Positions 1 to 11,539 of a stretch of 64,000 nucleotides of DNA are shown here, in pieces. A program made the position numbers and the translations under genes. The stretch's first letter is position 1. Each line of letters begins with the position of its first letter. The stretch is from Lactarius indigo. Its lineage: Eukaryota > Basidiomycota > Agaricomycetes > Russulales > Russulaceae. The notes beneath the pieces were generated by a model, which worked only from the letters and a program-made list of their open reading frames with translations, had not been told where the DNA came from and ran no database searches. The stretch lies in contig JAFKAC010000012.1 of the NCBI GenBank assembly GCA_025766275.1, positions 744,001 to 808,000 of the forward strand, given 5' to 3'.

Positions 1-338
1 ATATTGTTGCAAGTGGTAACGTTACTACTGCTTCCATCCCCCCCTTCCCCCTCTATATAAAAAGTGATTTGCGGGACGCGAATCACCAGACTACAATATG
101 ATGTAGAAAGAATTAATCAGCTGAAACTGAAATGTAAAGCAGGTCGTTTGAGGTAATCTCTAAGGATGGTGAAATGTGTGATACGATACAATATAGATCC
201 AGACCCAGATGCGGGGTATAATGATACAGAGTGTTCTAAAACTTTAGAGGTGAAACAAACGCGAAAATAAACCAATGTCAAAAAGGAAGGGAAACCACCT
301 TTCATAACGATGAACCAAGCGGATGGCCATCGGCATGT

Positions 339-2170
339 CTACTCGTAGTCGTGACGGGCACGCCTGCTTGCCATACGGATTTTTCCGCCGTACTTGTAAA
401 GTAAGATTGGAATCGGAATAAAGCTGCATGCGAGAAGTGCCAGGAGTGTGCTTGCCCATCCGACACCGAGGTTGCGATACATAGCACCGGCGAAGAGAGG
501 GAACGCGGCGCCAAACATGGATCGAATAAAGTCGTTTCCAGCAAGCACGCTGGCCGCATAGGTGGGGTAAGCGTCGGCAAGGTAGTTCAAAACTGCGTTC
601 TGTGGTAGGGGTCAGTTAAGACTAGCGGAGATATCGAGAGAAGAGTAGCACTCACGAAAAGGAGTAGTGCCGCCATGCCAAACAGACTGGAACCGATGAT
701 CGGAACAATCCAGTGAACGCTTGCACGCGACGCCCACCCAAACCACAATAGAGAGATGGGGACGATGAGCGCGCCAGCTATCGCGATCGGCATCCGCTCC
801 TCAGGCCTGAGTTCACCCTTGTCGTTGTACTTCGGTTCCTGCACGAAGTACAGGTATGCGAAGAACGGGGGTATCACGATGAAGACGCCGACGAAAATCC
901 CGAGGAACGACAATCCGAGCATCTGCTCGCGCCAGTGGTAGATCCCGACGAATACGATCGGGAACGACTCGAACCAGATGTAAAGAAGCGCATATATCAG
1001 ACCGATGTAGACGTTGAGCACGAGGACGATCGGCTCTTGGAAGTTCAGCGCGAACGGCCGTACAAGGATGTCGACGGCGACGTCTCGGGGTGTCATAGTT
1101 GCTGCAGCGATCTCAGATGCCGACTTGATCGAGGGATTTCCGGTCACCTTGCGAAGACGCTGGGCTCGACGGTAGAGGATGTTGGATGCGGACGTCTCGG
1201 GGAAGAAGAAGAATAGTAAGACGAGGGTGGGACCTGACAGCCATAGGATCTCCCAGATCGTCCAACGCCAACCTTCGGCGTGCGCAGCAAATCCACCAAC
1301 CAACGGGCCGAGGCTCGGTGCACACGTAGCGAAAAGGCCCCATATCGTCATTGCGTAGGCGCGCTTCTTCGGAGCATATATATCGGCGATTGTCGCTCCT
1401 CCGGTCGCAAGGATCGGCGACCCGAAGAACCCCGTCAAAAATCGGAAGGCCATGAGCATACCATAATTGGTAGCAAGAGCCGTGGGCACTTGTAAGACGA
1501 CGAACATGGCGAGGGTGAATATGTAAATAGGCATGCGACCAATTTGTGGGACTTCGCTCAAAGGAGCCCATACCATCGGACCTATATTAATTTATTAGTC
1601 AGAAGGTAAGGATAGAGATCCGAGATATACTGACCAAGTCCATATCCAGCCACAAAGACTGTGAGTCCGACAAGCGCGGCGACGTTGCTGACATGGAATT
1701 CTGAGGTGACGCCCGGTAAGCCAGCGGTGTAGATGGCAGATCCAAGGTACACGGCGAATGTCAGAAGGCAGGTCTGGAACATGACCCATGACTTCTTCCA
1801 ACTCGACCAATTCTGGGGATTCTGATGCCATATGAGATACGATAGAATTGCAAAAGAACGAGAAGATACACACATCTGGATCTGTGGGTCCATACCAATC
1901 TACTAGCAGTGTATCCTGGCCGTTTTCTGGATCTGCCTTGGCTGGGGTATTTACGATCACGGTCTTTTCTGAAGCTATCGATCTGATGTCGGGATTGGGG
2001 ACGTCATTGAGGGTGAGCTGGACGGAATCCCGAGGAGATGGCTGTGCTGCACGCTTGCTTTGCCAGACGACCGGAAGCTCCTTCTCATCTGGGTGGGGAA
2101 AGAATCTGGACCCGAACGCCGAGCGGAGGGTATGAGCAAAGAAGGTATCGTGGAATGCTGTTGCGAACAT
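339..2170 (-). CDS. MFS drug/H+ antiporter (DHA1 type), copy 1
   Basis: Four exons (2170-1874, 1821-1635, 1581-656, 599-339) join in frame to 556 residues. A cytosolic tail of about 97 residues ends in the typical fungal motif DPDNPQNWSSWKK, which is created exactly at the first splice junction. Twelve predicted membrane segments follow in exons 2-4. The family exports polyamines, azoles or other toxic compounds at the plasma membrane using the proton gradient; the substrate cannot be read here. The start is the second in-frame ATG, chosen because copy 2 begins at the equivalent MFAAAF and has no upstream extension. Introns are 52, 53 and 56 nt with GT-AG ends. Compared with copy 2, the membrane part is almost unchanged while the N-terminal tail differs at about 12 of 99 positions. 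Confidence 0.9.
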
Positions 2171-2619
2171 GTGTGAAGAGGAGATTGTTCGGTGGAAGGG
2201 AATGAGGATCAAATTCTGAGCCCATCTCTGCTGGTTAAATAGTTAATTCTCTGTCAAGGAATGTTGGTGAGACATGTGTAGATGTGGATTCGTTATGTGT
2301 GGGACCGTCGTAAGTTGCTCGTAGGTTGGCAGGCTACAAGCGCCCTGACTGGACGTATTTCCTTTTTTGTCGAAGAACTACCGTAAATGATCCACTTGCG
2401 GACCCTGCTTACTGAGCATTCTGCAGTGTCTGCCAGCATGCTGACCCACCTTCAACGTACTGTATTACAGAGGGTGCCTTGACTCCCCTGGCCCTCGGTG
2501 ACATCTCATTCTATCTCATTCCAGAATATTTCCCAACCACGCATCCGTCCGTCCATCTATGTCAGCCACTTCGGAGTTGCACAATGTTTGTACATTAAGC
2601 AAGGCCCCGTCCCTTGGCT

Positions 2620-3730
2620 AACGCCGACCACTAGCACTCTCGTTCGGCTCAGAGAGGTAAAAGTTAATGCTACAGCTATGCTTACTTAGCACATCTCGGG
2701 GCCAGGTAACACGGTGCAAAGTGAAGGCATACGGCTATGGCCCGTTCCTTGGCTTGTTCGAAACCTCGGCGGGTGTTGATATCGAATTTGGACCTACCAT
2801 TTGGACCGTCTCGTCTCTATATGTTAACTTAGAGCTATCGACAGGTCGATTGCATTAACTTCGTAACCCCATTAGTTACTGTAATAATGTTGTCTTACTG
2901 TACTATAAGAGAACCGCCAATCCCTTATATCTTATATACTGTCCTGTAGTGTACCTACTTCTACTACATACTGGCGCGTAGTACATTCAAAGTGTAGTGC
3001 CACATAGGGCTAATTGCTCTCAGGCGCACAAAAGTGGGTTCAAAAAAAACGTATGACTTGCCCTTGCCCACCTTTGTAAGCACTGGTATTTGCCGTAACA
3101 TATCCCAATCTGTTTTTATAGGAACCCCACATGTCATCCTTTTTTTTTTTTGGTCCCATTTGATCAAAACACTCATGTTTGATTGCTATCTGATGTCGTC
3201 CCTTCGCGCTTCGCCCCCACAACTCTCCCGTCCTACAATTCATTTCACAATGCCAGCCCAGACCAGCCTGACCTTTCCCATTCCGTCCCCAGTATTGTGA
3301 CAGCCTCAACTACATCGTGCGTGCTCAAAAATCAAATAGCGAGTTCTACCATGCCCTCCTTAAAGCCTGAAACACTTGGGTAAATGTTCGTCTCCCATCC
3401 TGGGGCCTTGAAAGTGACATCGAAGACATCCTCTTTGAATTTGGTCGCCACCCCTCTCGGATTGTTAATTTACCCGCAACGGCTGGCTTGGTCCGCCCGT
3501 TTCTTTGTATCCCCTTCATTCTCTGAATCACCTCCGCATACAGGGTCTTGAGACATTGTTCCCCTTAGTTGCGGACCTGCTTTTTGGTGATGACGCCTAC
3601 CAAAACTCCACGAGCCATCAACCCTTAATAAAGAAAACCCTCTACGAATTTGTCGTGGCTTTACTGCCCATCATATGGGATTCCGCTGTAGTTGTTCCGT
3701 AGTAAATTGTCACGTACACTCTCCTGCAGT
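2620..3730. other. Unmatched stretch within duplication unit 1
   Basis: This stretch has no counterpart in unit 2, where the flanking sequences meet within about 230 bases (7455-7690). It contains short open frames, a T-run near 3140 and no recognisable protein, tRNA or terminal inverted repeat. It may be an insertion in unit 1 or sequence deleted from unit 2. I cannot tell which. Confidence 0.5.
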
Positions 3731-3739
3731 GGAACGCGA

Positions 3740-4620
3740 TGCTGCTGCCCTCGTTCACTCGGTCCGCGCTGTGATGCCGCGCCTGAGAGGTATATGCGCC
3801 GCTACTGCGCTACTAGCTTGATAAAATGAAGAGTCGGTTTGTGTATCGCCAACAACCCAAGCCTAAACGAATTTCAGGCAGGAGAACAGAGAGCTAGTAC
3901 ACCCAAACTATGACATCTACTTTGTACGCACGAAGACAGCAGGACGTCGTTTTCTAACATGGCCAGACAGGTGTCACAAAAGCCAGCTGCTACCCCCTTT
4001 ATCTTCGACACTTCGCACCCCAACAGGAATTTCATTGGGTACATGTGCTGAAAACTGCACTGTCGCGCACCGGAACCCGTGCCTGTAGCTCTCACCTGCA
4101 TTGCCCCCTTCCTCGTATGAGTCGTATTGTCTTGTAGTCTTCGCTGTTGTCTGCCTATATGTGTACATGTATAAGCACTACAATGGACCTCATCCTGTTG
4201 TTTCGAGAACTTCTCCTGTGTGCCACCTCTGCAGCCGTCTTTTCCATATAAACCTCGCTAGCCTCGTGCTCAGCTCCACGTCTCTTTTCTGTGCACTCAC
4301 TTGGCCTTGACTCCAATGGCCGTACCACCGGTATGAACTCTCGCGTGGGCTTGTCTCGGCGTGGCATATCTGTACCGAGGCCGAGCTCATGCGGTGTGGG
4401 GGTACGCGATGGCACCTAGGCCCTTACACCATATACTAGCTACACCTCCAAAGTGATCCCAGATCTGGACTCTTTTCTTTTTTCTTTTTTCTTTCCCAAC
4501 GGGCTCGACTGGGACCACGTGTAGCCATGTGGGACTTCCGGTGCCCAGTTTGAAAAGTTGACACCGTCAATTGCAAGCATACTATCCACCTTGTCGCTGG
4601 GCTACATGATCGACATGTTA
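3740..4620 (+). pseudogene. CRN-N cassette remnant without coding region
   Basis: The left part (3740-4030) matches the upstream region of the intact CRN-N gene at 8145, including the shared stretch around 'agccagctgctacc'. The right part (4030-4620) matches its downstream region (about 8690-9240). The roughly 650 bases between, which in unit 2 hold the whole CRN-N open frame, are missing. The parsimonious reading is deletion of the gene in this unit. A small conserved motif 'gtagctctc.cctgcattgcc' marks the join. Confidence 0.65.
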
Positions 4621-5173
4621 ACTACTCGCACTTGGAATGAACTTATTATTGTTCTTCGCTGATGCCGACAGACTAGATAGAACCTTTTGAGTTGCAGGTG
4701 GTCCGGGTCAGAGAAACATCTTGTAGTCTTAGCCGTGGGTACACGTAGCACTATCAATTTCTCGCCGCCTGAATCCTCTCCATCCGCGCAAGGTTTGTTT
4801 CTTTGGAGAAACTTCTTTTGGAGTAATATTGTTGTGAGTGGTAACGCTACTACTAGCTCTACTACTCCTATCCCCTTCTTCCTCCTCTGTAGAAAGTGAT
4901 CTACGAGACGCGAATTACCGAACTCCAACATAAAGTAGAAAGAATTAAATCAGCAGAAACTGAAATGTATAAGGTAAAGCAGGTCGTTCGAGGTAATCGA
5001 TGTAAGGATGACGAAATGTGTGATACAATACAATGTAGATCCAGACCCAAATGTGGGGTATAACGATACAGAATGCTCTAAAGCGGAAAACAAAGGCGAG
5101 AATAGACCAATATCAAAAAAGAAGAGAAGCCACTTCTCATGACGAAGAACCAAGCGGGTGGCCAACGACATCT

Positions 5174-7010
5174 CTAGTCATAGTCGTGACGGGCGCGTCT
5201 GCTTGCCATCCGGATCTTCTCGCCATACTTGTAAAGCAGAATCGGAATCGGGATAAAGGCACATGCGAGAAGTGCCAGGAGTGTGCTTGCCCATCCGACA
5301 CCGAGGTTGCGATACATGGCACCGGCGAAAAGGGGGAACGCGGCGCCAAACATGGATCGAATAAAGTCGTTTCCTGCAAGCACGCTAGCCGCATAGGTGG
5401 GGTAAGCGTCTGCAAGGTAGTTCAAAACCGCATTCTATAGTGGTTGTTCGGTCAGTTGAGACCAACGAAGATATCGAGAGAAGAACGGCACTCACGAAAA
5501 GAAGTAGTGCCGCCATGCCGAATAGGCTGGAACCGATGATCGGAACAATCCAGTGCACGCTTGCACGCGACGCCCATCCAAACCAAAGGAGAGAGACGGG
5601 AACGATGAGCGCGCCAGCTATTGCGATAGGCATCCGCTCCTCAGGCCTGAGTTCACCCTTGTCGTTGTACTTCGGCTCCTGCACGAAATATAGGTACGCG
5701 AAGAACGGCGGTATCACGATGAACACCCCGACGAAAATCCCGAGGAACGACAACCCGAGCATCTGCTCACGCCAGTGGTAGATCCCGACGAATACGATCG
5801 GGAACGACTCGAACCAGATGTAAAGAAGCGCGTATATCAGACCGATGTAGACGTTGAGCACGAGGACGATCGGCTCTTGGAAGTTGAGCGCGAACGGCCG
5901 CACAAGGATGTCGACGGCGACGTCTCGGGGTGTCATAGTTGCTGCAGCGATCTCGGAAGCTGACTTGATCGAGGGATTTCCGGTCACCTTGCGAAGACGC
6001 TGGGCCCGACGGTAGAGAATGTTGGATGCAGACGTCTCGGGGAAGAAGAAGAATAGTAAGACGAGGGTGGGTCCTGACAGCCACAGGATCTCCCAGATCG
6101 TCCAGCGCCAACCTTCGGCGTGCGCCGCGAATCCGCCAACCAACGGGCCGAGGCTCGGTGCACACGTAGCGAAAAGGCCCCATATCGTCATTGCGTAGGC
6201 GCGCTTCTTCGGAGCATATATATCGGCGATTGTCGCTCCTCCGGTCGCAAGGATCGGCGACCCGAAGAATCCAGTCAAAAATCGGAAGGCCATGAGCATA
6301 CCATAATTGGTAGCAAGAGCCGTGGGCACTTGTAAGACGACGAACATGGCGAGGGTGAATATGTAAATAGGCATGCGACCAATTTGCGGGACTTCGCTCA
6401 ATGGAGCCCATACCATCGGACCTATATTAATTTATTAGTCGGAAGATAATGACAGAAATCCGAGATATACTGACCAAGTCCATAACCAGCGACAAAGACT
6501 GTGAGTCCGACAAGCGCGGCGACGTTGCTGACATGGAATTCTGAGGTGACGCCCGGTAAGCCAGCGGTGTAGATGGCAGATCCAAGGTACACGGCGAAGG
6601 TCAGAAGACAGGTCTGGAACATGACCCATGTCTTCTTCCAACTCGACCAATTCTGCGGATTCTGATACCATATGAGATACGATGGAATTGCAGAAGAACG
6701 AGAAGATACTGACATCTGGATCTGTGGGTCCATACCAATCTACTAGCAGTGTATCCTGGCCGTTTTCTGGATCTGCCTTGGCCGGGGTATTTACGATCAC
6801 GGTCGCCTCTGAAGCTATCGACCTGACGTCGGGATTAGGGACGTCATCGAGGGTGAGCTGGACGGAATCCCGTGGCGACGTCTGTGATTCATGCTTGCTT
6901 TTCCAGACTACTGGAATCTCCTTCTCATCTGGATGGGGAAAAATTCGCGATCCGAATGCCAAGCGGAGGGTATGAGCAAAGAAGGTATCGTGGAATGCTG
7001 CTGCGAACAT
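5174..7010 (-). CDS. MFS drug/H+ antiporter (DHA1 type), copy 2
   Basis: Exons 7010-6714, 6661-6475, 6421-5496 and 5434-5174 give 556 residues, the same length as copy 1. The first donor is GTCAGT rather than GTGTGT, the others are as in copy 1. The DPDNPQNWSSWKK junction motif and the twelve-segment MFS body are conserved. Across the long third exon the two proteins differ at about one residue; most differences lie in exon 1, the cytosolic tail. Both copies look functional. Role and location are as for copy 1 (plasma-membrane efflux), known from the family; substrate unknown. Confidence 0.9.
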
Positions 7011-8086
7011 AAAGAAATGATATGTGTGGAGAGATTGTTCGGTGGGAGGGATTGAAGACTAAATTCTGAGTCCATCTCTGGTGGTTAAATAGTGAAGTCC
7101 TCTGTCAAGGAGCGTTTGATGAGAAGGCGTATGTAGATGTGGATTCGTTATGTGTGGGACCGCCGTACAGTAAGTCGCTCGTAGGTTGGCAGGCTACAAG
7201 CGCCCTGACTGGACGTATTTCCTTTTTTGTCGAAGAACTACCGTAAAAGATCCACTTGCAGGACTCTGCTTACTGAGCACCTGCAGCAATCTGCCGGCAT
7301 GGCTGACCCACCTTCAACTTACTAAATTACAGTGGGCGCCATGTTCCCCCTGGCTCTCGGCGACATCTCATTCTATCTCATTCTAGAATCTTTCCCTACC
7401 ACGTCCATCTATGTCAGCCACTTCGGAGTTGCATAACGTGCATATTAAGCATCCCTTTGGCTAACCCCGGGCATGTTGTGTACCGGGCTTAGACTTCCCT
7501 CGGACGTGCCTAACCGGACTCCTCACTGGTGGAAAGCACCCTGCGATGGTCCTTTTTGTGGTCCTGCAGTCATTTAGTACAACACCACGCTGACAAGAAG
7601 AAGGCCACAGGACCAGGCAAAAAGGGGTTTTCAATAAACGCATCGTGGCCCATGGTGGGACGGACTGTGGGTCTTCTAGAAGGAGTAGAGCGCGAGGCCT
7701 CTGCCCTTATTCGCTGGGCTCGCGCTGTGGTGCCGTGGTCATTCTAAGCATAGGCTGACGAAAAAAGCAATCGATTTGTCATGTACTGTAGAAGAGAACG
7801 GTGTCATCTGCTTTCGTTTTCCGTCGTCGGGTTTCACAGCTTTAAAGCCAGCTGCTACCTCCATTATTCGACGCTTACACCGCAACAGGAGTGTCTTATG
7901 CACCATGTCACTGCAGGCAGCTCCGTCACGCACTAGAGCGCTTCCAAAAAAACTCGACCTTCTAAGGAGTGGGGGGCAATAGGGGCTCGGTTGCCACAGC
8001 GCCGATTCAAACTGAATTTTTTTTGGCTGGTGTATCGGAATTGGCCGCTTGGCCGTTGCAGCATTTTTGAAAGCCCCTAATGCACT

Positions 8087-8094
8087 TATATAAA
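8087..8094 (+). promoter_or_regulatory. TATA box of CRN-N gene 1
   Basis: TATATAAA lies about 51 bases before the ATG at 8145, a usual spacing for a fungal core promoter with a short leader. Confidence 0.5.
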
Positions 8095-8144
8095 GCGGAG
8101 GCAACGATAGCTCCTTTGTCTGCCACTACCAGTCTACCACCACC

Positions 8145-8537
8145 ATGACAGATATTAAACTTTGGTGCCTTGCCATTGATCATAACCATAACCCTAACTT
8201 CGGAGAACCATTCCCTGTGACTGTGGGCCGCGATGACACAATCCACGACCTGAAGATAAAGATCATGGGGACCCAGCACTCGCCTGATTTGCACCGAGTC
8301 GTCGTTACCAACAGTATCGAAATTTGGCACTGCGACAGCTCAAAGTCAGACTCGAAGCTGTCGGCTAAGGAGTACTTCCATCAAACGGAAAGGAAAATAC
8401 GAGAGCTCAACTTCTCCGAATCGGACGATGAGCCGAGGGATGTTTGGCACCTTGGCGCCGCTCAGAAGGTGGTAGATCTTGAGCTCGAAGACAACGAAAT
8501 ATTGCTTGCGCTAGTACCCTTATCTAAACCAGGCTGA
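8145..8537 (+). CDS. Stand-alone Crinkler N-terminal (ubiquitin-like) protein 1
   Basis: A single open frame of 130 residues. It opens with the Crinkler signature: a short start, KLWCLAID, then GEPFPVTV and a TIHDLKIKI segment, followed by IEIWHC, which is the ubiquitin-like fold seen at the N-terminus of Crinkler (CRN/RHS) proteins. The tail has an acidic stretch (ESDDEPRD) and the block KVVDLELEDNEILLALVP that is shared with the two paralogues downstream. There is no C-terminal effector domain such as a REase or kinase. CRN N-domains mediate trafficking or assembly in other eukaryotes; what a free one does is unknown. The ATG at 8145 is preceded by ACCACC and fits both paralogues. Confidence 0.75.
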   Translation: MTDIKLWCLAIDHNHNPNFGEPFPVTVGRDDTIHDLKIKIMGTQHSPDLHRVVVTNSIEIWHCDSSKSDSKLSAKEYFHQTERKIRELNFSESDDEPRDVWHLGAAQKVVDLELEDNEILLALVPLSKPG

Positions 8538-8689
8538 AACGGTACGCTATGTTGAATTCTCTGCCCTATGTCCCTTACTGAGCTTCCTGTGTCTCTTTAA
8601 TAATTGGATTCGCCGACATTCACCATGCTGGCTTGTATAGTTGTTCTTACCATCTCTGATGCAAGCGCTGCCAAGGTAGTAAACGCGCT

Positions 8690-8930
8690 GTCCACATGTG
8701 CCTGTACTACCCTGTAGCTCTCGCCTGCATTGCCGCCTTCCTATTCAGCCGTTGTTCCACCGTTTTCTCGTGGTCTTAGCTGTCGCCTGCCTGTAATTGC
8801 ACGTCTATATAAGTACTGGTATACACCGCGATGCACCTCGTCCGGTTGTTCCATTTCTGCAGTCGCCATGTCCTTAGGGACCTTGATAGCCTCGTCACCT
8901 CTCCTTTTTGCCCACTCGTTTGGCCTTGGC
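8690..8930 (+). repeat. CRN-N 3' flank repeat, copy in unit 2
   Basis: This stretch downstream of the first CRN-N gene has relatives at about 4080-4310, 10300-10520 and 11540-11740. Common elements include 'gtagctctcgcctgcattgcc', 'cttgtagtcttagctgttgcctg' variants and a run ending in 'ccaatgg/ccaatc'. Its conservation beyond the stop codon shows that the whole gene plus downstream region was copied. Confidence 0.6.
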
Positions 8931-9809
8931 TCCAATCATCGCGAGGCCAGTCTTGACTCTCGCGTGAGCTTTTCTCGGCGTGGCCATGGCAGACGGTTCA
9001 ATGCAGCACAAAATTCTCGCAGCGGCATGCAGCTACGCCTCCAAGGCAGTTCTCACCGACGTCTCTGTCACTCCTTGCACCAGCTCCGCACTCAATTGTT
9101 TTTTTTTCCCAATGGACTTGACTATGACCACCCATGGCCTGCATTCACGTATAACTTCCGGTGCCATTCTTATGAAAAGAGCCGAACCCGTCAATTGCAG
9201 GCGGCGTGTCCACCTGACACTGGCAGCAGGGGAGTTGCTGGGCTACGTGATAAATATATTGCTTGTGTTTGGAGTGGACTTGTTCTTCACCGATGCAGGT
9301 AGACTAGAGCCTTTGGACGCGTGGGTGCACAGTAGCTCCCGTGAAGGAGGACCGAGCGCTGCGCTGAGTGTTGAGGGATTTCAGCCCCTATACAGGATCG
9401 GTGTCCATGCTTCTTCGTGACTTCTGTTTCCAATCAGGAACTGTCATCACGCTCGCCACGTCCAAATCAGAAGCCACACTACTGTAATTGACAACATTCA
9501 CCTTCCATATGCAGAAGTCTTCTACAATGCCGCAATTATCCCCCGTAGCTTGCGCCCCCGAGTCGCCGCTCAGGGTGTTTCCTCCCCCCTATGTGCCACC
9601 TCCTCACCGGGAATAACAAACTGAGCCCGTTGTTTGTCTTTCTCCAATGCAAACTAAGATGTGGCGCTTGCTGCATTTGGATCAATCGTTTCTTCATTAG
9701 GCACACACAATACGTTTTGTTTCAGGGTGACAGGGTTGTCTCGTCTTTGTGGGTATCACATCGACGATGTCGGGACGACAACACTCCTTCATCTGCTACC
9801 ACCACCATC

Positions 9810-10180
9810 ATGCCCGACGTCCAAGTTTGGTGCCTTTTCATTGGTCGTAACTACAAGGGCGGCTTGAAGCCTACTTTCGGAGAACCCTTCCCTGAAATAT
9901 TATACCACGACGACACGATTCACCAACTAAAGACAAAGATTACACTAGGGTGTAACAAGACTAATCTTACCCACCTCATCCCCAACGAGATCGATCGAAA
10001 TTTGGAGGTGCAGGGCCTTCAAGCTATCTGCCAATAACTCCTTCGCTGGAACGAAGATGACGCTCAGCGACCTCTCGTTCAATGACGAGTACAGTGACTT
10101 CCAGAACATTGGCGTGGCTCAGAGAGTGATGGATCTTGAGCTCGAAGACGGTGAGCTCTTGCTTGCGTTGGTACCCCAAA
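9810..10180 (+). pseudogene. CRN-N protein 2, broken by a 4-bp duplication
   Basis: Begins MPDVQVWCLFIG with GEPFPEILYHDDTIHQLKTKI, clearly a paralogue of the gene at 8145. After the codons for NEI the sequence reads gagATCGATCGaaattt, where the paralogue at 11078 has gagatcggaattt. The extra four bases shift the frame and give a stop at 10035-10037 after 75 residues. In the shifted frame the family sequence resumes (EIWRC, then FKLSANNSF) and runs through SDLSFNDE to LELEDGELLLALVP. The normal stop is also lost, so that frame reads on to 10380. The 75-residue truncated product would lack the acidic tail. Confidence 0.75.
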
Positions 10181-10299
10181 AGGGTACGCGGTGTTTGTTC
10201 TCCTACTCCATGTCCCTTACTGATCGTCCCATACCCATAGGCATAACTAAGGGGATAGCTCCGTTGACTTCGTTGTTCTCAGAATTTCATATTGGCCAC

Positions 10300-10520
10300 T
10301 GGACTGCGCTGGCATTCACTATGCTGGCCTGTCTCCAAGGTACACGCCATCTCTGTGGGATGGGAAACACATCGCCATGACTGCCACGCTATTCTGCCAC
10401 TCCAGCTGTTCCACCTCTGTCTTGTAGTCTTAGCTGTTGCCTGCTTATTTGTATGTATAAGCTCTGCCAGTAGTGTCCGTTGTAATGACCTCATGCTGTT
10501 ACTTCTCCCACGTGCTACCT
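10300..10520 (+). repeat. CRN-N 3' flank repeat, copy after gene 2
   Basis: Matches the 3' flanks of the other CRN-N genes, for example 'cttgtagtcttagctgttgcctg' and 'tgacctcatgctgtt' (compare 4130-4200). It places the second gene in the same cassette family. Confidence 0.55.
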
Positions 10521-11077
10521 CTTACGGTCATACGACGGGTAGTAGTGAATAAAGTCGGCCTTCGTGACTCTGAGCTTGTTCGGGGTGCTGTTGACTGCAT
10601 CTGTCATCACTCCTCATTATCAAGAAGCCTACCGAGTCATGACCCTATATAGATAGTGAACAATGAACAGAAAAGGGTAGTCGTGCTCGTCACGGCATAT
10701 CGAATTGCGCAAGTCACTGCACACAGGGCGCAGTGGAGATACAACACCTGCGGCCTGCGTATGCTCAACTGTTGCGTGAGAAGCGAGAAATAGCAGAACT
10801 GGACGCACGAGAGTGCGCGCTGCGAAAATTGAGGAGAGTGGGAAGGGACGGCCAAATGGAATGGGAGGGGGAGTGCAGCCGCTTACGGCAAAATAGGATG
10901 CAATATGTATTGGATAACCACAGTTTTTGCAAGATAACTATATAATATACAAAGAAACTCTCCCCCACATAAATGTGAGTAAACAAGGGGCCATAATCCA
11001 GGATCGCCATGTGGATACGCAAGAAAATGAAGACAGACGACGACTCATATAGTACGACATCCACCACTCCAACCATC

Positions 11078-11428
11078 ATGGCAGAAATCAATGTTTGGTG
11101 CCTTGTCATTGATCGCGACCACAAGCCTGCCCTCTGGGAACCCTTCCCCGTGGCTATACATCAAGATAACACGATCCACGAACTCAAGATAAAGATCATA
11201 TCAGTATGGAGAAGACGCCAGCTTGTCTACACCGACCCCAGCGAGATCGGAATTTGGCAGTGCAAAAGACTATCTGCCAAGATTCCTTTAAACCGAATGA
11301 AAAAGCTACTCAGCGACCTCAAGTTCTCCGACGACGAGGACAGTGACGTTCAGCAACTTGGCGTGGCTCAGAAAGTGATGGAACTCGAACTCAAAGATGA
11401 CGAGATATTACTTGTGCAGCTACTTTGA
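11078..11428 (+). CDS. Stand-alone Crinkler N-terminal protein 3
   Basis: Open frame of 116 residues beginning MAEINVWCLVID, with WEPFPVAIHQDNTIHELKIKI, then SEIGIWQC and the acidic segment FSDDEDSDVQ, ending VMELELKDDEILLVQLL. It has the same architecture as the gene at 8145: a ubiquitin-like CRN N-domain plus a short acidic tail and no effector domain. An in-frame ATG exists 69 bases upstream (11009), but the ATG at 11078 aligns with both paralogues and is preferred. This copy looks intact. Confidence 0.75.
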   Translation: MAEINVWCLVIDRDHKPALWEPFPVAIHQDNTIHELKIKIISVWRRRQLVYTDPSEIGIWQCKRLSAKIPLNRMKKLLSDLKFSDDEDSDVQQLGVAQKVMELELKDDEILLVQLL

Positions 11429-11539
11429 AATGGTGCGCGGTGTTTGTTCCTCTGCTTCATGTTCCTTAATGAGATTCTTATATCCCGCATAGCTTAGTGG
11501 GTTTCATTGTTCTCGGAATTTCTCTTCGACTATTAGACT

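Larger units (their letters stand above)
1..4750. repeat. Tandem duplication, unit 1 (MFS + CRN-N cassette)
   Basis: This block is the first of two diverged tandem copies. Its first bases match the region starting near 4826, the MFS gene at 339-2170 matches 5174-7010, the 5' flank to about 2610 matches to about 7455, and 3740-4750 matches about 7690-9320. Offsets drift from about 4826 to 4840, so small indels have built up. Unit 1 differs by about 1.1 kb of unmatched sequence at 2620-3730 and by loss of the Crinkler-type coding region that unit 2 keeps. The true left edge lies outside the window. Confidence 0.85.
4826..9320. repeat. Tandem duplication, unit 2 (MFS + intact CRN-N)
   Basis: Second unit of the tandem duplication, with an intact MFS gene (minus) and an intact CRN-N gene (plus). 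Exon sizes of the MFS gene are identical to unit 1 (297, 187, 926, 261 nt). Non-coding parts have diverged clearly, so the duplication is not a recent assembly artefact. Confidence 0.85.

Noticed and set aside
5767..6411. 214-codon minus-strand frame within MFS copy 2
   Set aside because: It overlaps the real exon 3 in another frame and copy 1 has only part of it.
8986..9420. Open frame of about 145 codons downstream of CRN-N gene 1
   Set aside because: It lies in the repeat flank, the equivalent in unit 1 is broken, and the peptide has no domain. Most likely chance.
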